A stretch of 64,000 bases of DNA from Adhaeribacter soli (GTDB taxonomy: Bacteria > Bacteroidota > Bacteroidia > Cytophagales > Hymenobacteraceae): the NCBI RefSeq assembly GCF_008727925.1, contig NZ_VTWT01000005.1, positions 1-64,000 of the forward strand, written 5' to 3'. Position numbers and translations under genes: made by a program. Shown one piece after another: positions 61,156 through 64,000 of this stretch (within the stretch, counting starts at the first letter, position 1; the number at the start of each line of letters is the position of its first letter). The notes beneath the pieces were generated by a model. It did not search any database. It saw only the letters and a list, made by a program, of their open reading frames with translations, and was not told the origin of the DNA.

Positions 61156-63156
61156 TTATTCAACTGTTGTACATACCTCCGCTTCTTCCAGCACCACCGG
61201 CTCTTCAATTTCCGCAACATCGAACTCCAAGTAAACGCTTACTCCTTGCCCTTCTTCGGAAGCAACGTCTATTTTCCCTTTCAGCGCTTTAACTCTTGAA
61301 TGCAAGCTGTTCAGGCCCATACCATCCAGGGAAAGACTTTTTTTACTGAAACCAATACCGTTGTCTTCGATGGTGATGGAAAGCAGTTCGTTGTAATAGC
61401 TTACCTGTACCAGGGCTTCGGTGGCTTTGGCGTGCTTAATGGTGTTGTTCAATAGCTCCTGCACAATGCGGTAAACCGACAATTCAGAATCGGGGGCAAA
61501 CCGGCCGAACTCGTTCAGGGAATCGTATTGCACTACCAGGAGTTTATCGTTGCTGATGTTGGTGCAGTAGCGGCTCAGGGCTTTATCCAGACCATGCTGC
61601 ATTAGCACTTCCGGCATTAAGTTGTGGGCAGTTTTGCGCACCGAAACCGAAGCTTCGTCCAGCAGGTCCACTACCTGGTGGTAACCTTTGTGCTGTACAA
61701 TTTCGCGGGCTTGCAGTACCAACGCGTTCATGTGCATTTTAGCGGCGGCCAGCATGCCGGCCACGCCGTCGTGCAGGTCGCGGGCAATGCGGGTGCGTTC
61801 TTTTTCTTCGCCCTGCATCAGGGCCTGCAGCACCTGAATTTCCTTTTCCTGCTGTACCGTTTTCAGTTGTTTGTCGTAGATCTTTCGTTTGTAATTGTAA
61901 TACAGCACCAGCATGCAAACCAGAAGCCCGGCAATTAAAGCCGCACCGAATCCATAAATCACGTACTGCCGGCTTTTTTCGAGTTGCAGTTGCTGCTGGG
62001 CCAGTTCTTTGTCTTTTTGCGAAGTCTGGTATTTCAGTTCCAGATCGTTAATGGTTTGCAGCTGCTTTTCGCCCAGAACGCTGTCCTGATACTGCCGGGC
62101 AAGCGCCTGGTAGGTGTAAGCGGGTTCAAATTCACCGGTGGCCGCGTAGAGTTTATGCAGGGAAGTATAAGTTTCAGCCGAAAGCTCGGTAGCCTTGATC
62201 TGCCGGGTAACTTCCAAAGCATCCAGATATAGCTTTTTTGCAGCGGAATAATCCTTTTTAAGAAAGTAAATATCACCCAGTTTATGCTTAACGTCGGCCA
62301 CATCGAAAGGCGTAGCCAGTATTAAAGCATATTCCAGGCCTTTCAGCCCAAAGGCTATTGCTTTGTCGTATTGCTTTTCCTGCTTGAAACATAGCGCCAG
62401 GTTTATATTTCCCAATTCCCGGCAGTAATCATCCTTAATCAGTTCCGCAATTTGCAGAGCCTGGTAATGTACCTGCTTCGATCTTTCGTACTGCTTCAGG
62501 TCGTAAAGTACCGTCCCCTGATTTATTAACCCGCGGCACCAGGAAAGGGAATCGCCGGCCTGAACTGCCGCTTCAACTGCGCGGGTAAAATAACCATAAG
62601 CCTTTTTATATTGCTGCATTTTCTGGAAGATGCCGCCAATATTGCCGTAAACCATCGAAAGCCCGTCGAGCTGGTGCGATTGTTTAAAGAAATTAATGCC
62701 CGCCTGATAAGAAGCCAACGCGCTGTCGAATTTACTCTGGTAGCGGTACAGGTTACCCATGTTGGTATAGCAGGCGCCAATACCCCGTTTATAATTGATT
62801 TCCTGATAGTGGATTAAGGCTTTCCGATACTGGCTCAGGGCTGCCTGGTACTGGCTCTGATCCGAATACACAATGCCGCTGTAATGAAAAGCTTTGGCCT
62901 GCCCCAGTCCATAGTTAATTTCCTGACTGACCCGGCCGGCTTCGGCATAAAGTTTCAGGGCAGTGGCCGGCCTGGAGATTTCCAGGGCATAAGCTGAATC
63001 CAGTAGCTGCTTCACATAATTGCTGTCCGGCTTCTGGGTATAATCGGGTTCTGAAAATGCCAGGGCCGGCAGCAGGAAAAGCAAACCAAGCAGCAAAGTT
63101 TTTAAACTCCGGTTCCCGTTAAAGCCATACCGGAAAGTATTCTTTCCTTTTTTCAT
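61156..63156 (-). CDS. TPR-containing sensor histidine kinase, HisKA_3 (NarL-pathway type)
   Basis: A 666-residue membrane kinase. Signal/anchor at about 17-35, periplasmic or extracytoplasmic TPR array (about 45-370, e.g. CYTNMGNLYRYQSKFDSALASY), a second transmembrane segment (about 404-426) and a short coiled coil. The DHp box has H462 in RIARDLHDG, the HisKA_3 form that partners LuxR-type regulators. HATPase motifs LLNNTIKHAKAT, DNGIGF and GMGLNSLHSRV are intact. No response-regulator gene is adjacent in the window, so it is orphan or its partner lies elsewhere. Confidence 0.92.
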   Translation of the reverse strand: MKKGKNTFRYGFNGNRSLKTLLLGLLFLLPALAFSEPDYTQKPDSNYVKQLLDSAYALEISRPATALKLYAEAGRVSQEINYGLGQAKAFHYSGIVYSDQSQYQAALSQYRKALIHYQEINYKRGIGACYTNMGNLYRYQSKFDSALASYQAGINFFKQSHQLDGLSMVYGNIGGIFQKMQQYKKAYGYFTRAVEAAVQAGDSLSWCRGLINQGTVLYDLKQYERSKQVHYQALQIAELIKDDYCRELGNINLALCFKQEKQYDKAIAFGLKGLEYALILATPFDVADVKHKLGDIYFLKKDYSAAKKLYLDALEVTRQIKATELSAETYTSLHKLYAATGEFEPAYTYQALARQYQDSVLGEKQLQTINDLELKYQTSQKDKELAQQQLQLEKSRQYVIYGFGAALIAGLLVCMLVLYYNYKRKIYDKQLKTVQQEKEIQVLQALMQGEEKERTRIARDLHDGVAGMLAAAKMHMNALVLQAREIVQHKGYHQVVDLLDEASVSVRKTAHNLMPEVLMQHGLDKALSRYCTNISNDKLLVVQYDSLNEFGRFAPDSELSVYRIVQELLNNTIKHAKATEALVQVSYYNELLSITIEDNGIGFSKKSLSLDGMGLNSLHSRVKALKGKIDVASEEGQGVSVYLEFDVAEIEEPVVLEEAEVCTTVE

Positions 63157-63330
63157 ATAAGCCTCACTCTAAAACTAAAAATCAGCTATTTAAAATAAGT
63201 AAGGAAAGGTAAGCAACGGAAAGCCCGGAACAATGTACCCGTACATGCATAAGCTACCTGCTTTCAACCACCTTTACCTGAACAAAATTAAGCTGAATTT
63301 GTCAACAATTCACGTAAGCGTTAACATCCG

Positions 63331-63361
63331 TTTGCATATTTTGTTAAAACGCTATAATTTG
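63331..63361 (+). promoter_or_regulatory. Bacteroidota-type promoter of the last gene
   Basis: TTTG (63331-63334), 19 bp, then ATAATTTG (63354-63361; last four bases and spacing match TAnnTTTG). 14 bp before the start codon. Confidence 0.6.
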
Positions 63362-63374
63362 CTTTCAAAAAACT

Positions 63375-64000
63375 ATGAAAAGAATTATACTCAGCCTTTT
63401 AGCTACCTCTTTAGCTGCCGGCGTGCAAGCCCAGATAACCCTGACCAGCGCCAACGTTCCAGTAACCGCCGGTACCAGAATTGAAAACCAGGGCGATCTA
63501 AGTACTCCAGTACCAACCCGGGGAGCGAACCAGACCTGGAACTACGGCAACATGGCCTTAACCGGCTCCGGAAACATCCCCTATAACAATTCGGTAAACG
63601 CCCAATTTCCGGGAGCCATTGAAAAGCCGGCTGCCGGCGAGCTCGTGCCCGGCTGGGTTTATTATTACCAGGCTTATTTAAAGGGTACGTCTACAAACTT
63701 TGGAGTGGTGGGGCATGAAGTGAAATTGCAGCGTTATTCCCTGGCGCAGTTTACCGGCGGCGCAAACGATTCGCTGATCTTCCAGGCTCAGAGTTATACC
63801 TTACCGGCAACCGATACTTACCTGCAATTTCCGGCTACCATTAACTCCGGCTGGCAAACTACCCACAAGCATATCCTGAACGCCCAGATTACCGTGGCCA
63901 TGGCCATGCTGAACAAGGCGCCGATGCAAAGACGCTCTTATGTAACCCTAACCGATTCAGTGGTTGGCTGGGGAAGCATGCGCGTACCGGTAGCCTCGTT
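63375..64000 (+). CDS. secreted protein, 3' end beyond the window
   Basis: Starts at ATG 63375 with a clear signal peptide (MKRIILSLLATSLAAGVQAQ) and stays open to the window end (208 complete codons). The mature part has no motif I can name: beta-rich, many Thr/Tyr/Asn (VPTRGANQTWNYGNMALTGS in outline). It resembles the N-terminal part of T9SS-exported proteins, but the sorting tail, if any, is outside. A promoter fits directly upstream. Confidence 0.75.
   Translation, partial: MKRIILSLLATSLAAGVQAQITLTSANVPVTAGTRIENQGDLSTPVPTRGANQTWNYGNMALTGSGNIPYNNSVNAQFPGAIEKPAAGELVPGWVYYYQAYLKGTSTNFGVVGHEVKLQRYSLAQFTGGANDSLIFQAQSYTLPATDTYLQFPATINSGWQTTHKHILNAQITVAMAMLNKAPMQRRSYVTLTDSVVGWGSMRVPVAS

Noticed and set aside
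63233-63484. 83-codon plus-strand frame
   Set aside because: It spans the promoter and the signal peptide of the real gene starting at 63375 in another frame.

Overview
The window looks like the chromosome of a Bacteroidota member, most likely a Cytophagales / Hymenobacteraceae-type bacterium (Adhaeribacter- or Pontibacter-like; inferred from style, no database was consulted). Support comes from several type IX secretion (T9SS) C-terminal sorting tails, promoters of the Bacteroidota form TTTG-N19-TAnnTTTG (clearest before pyrR at 33378-33408), a Rho factor with a long Arg/Gln/Glu/Pro-rich disordered insert, gluzincin and M16 peptidases, and intergenic DNA full of palindromic repeats. No rRNA, tRNA, CRISPR array or prophage was seen.

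Layout. 1-2.7 kb: a candidate structured small RNA, a small secreted basic protein and an OmpR-type two-component system. 3.2-6.8 kb: an M1 peptidase fused to a probable outer-membrane barrel, adjoining a lipoprotein pyrophosphatase homologue that lacks key metal ligands. 8.3-10.4 kb: pterin genes (PTPS/QueD homologue, folE) and a TIGR01777 SDR. 10.7-13.4 kb: an arsenic cluster (arsR, arsI-like VOC, thioredoxin-type arsC, ACR3). 13.9-20.6 kb: PBP1A, rho, serS. 21-29.5 kb: OsmC, a GT9 glycosyltransferase with an intergenic repeat inserted in frame, a frameshifted secreted protein, a PolX-like protein without polymerase aspartates, an EVE protein. 30-38 kb: two paralogous T9SS proteins (the second frameshifted), pyrR-pyrB, another T9SS protein, Xaa-Pro aminopeptidase. 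38-46.7 kb: GT4, M16 protease, LprI-like protein, O-methyltransferase, LysM lytic transglycosylase, MFS exporter. 47-53.5 kb: membrane protein, zinc-ribbon protein, T9SS protein, dnaE. 53.7-59 kb: an accessory block with an AT-rich RloC/PrrC-like AAA ATPase and two REP-associated tyrosine transposases (RAYTs) in ordered REP palindromes around a DMT transporter. 59-64 kb: a tiny charged protein, a stand-alone CZB zinc protein convergent with an atypical K+ channel, a TPR sensor kinase, and a secreted protein cut by the window end.

The strongest candidates for something new are: (1) the four-class REP cassette repeated in the same order on both sides of the first RAYT, with a degraded copy before the second; (2) a roughly 230-nt structured interspersed element in two copies (2.87 and 42.07 kb) whose stems show compensatory changes; (3) the minus-strand structured RNA candidate near the left edge; (4) the solitary RloC-like ATPase with zinc hook and HEPN-like tail. 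The window also carries many further unrelated inverted-repeat families, so repeat mobilisation appears to be a main force shaping its non-coding DNA.
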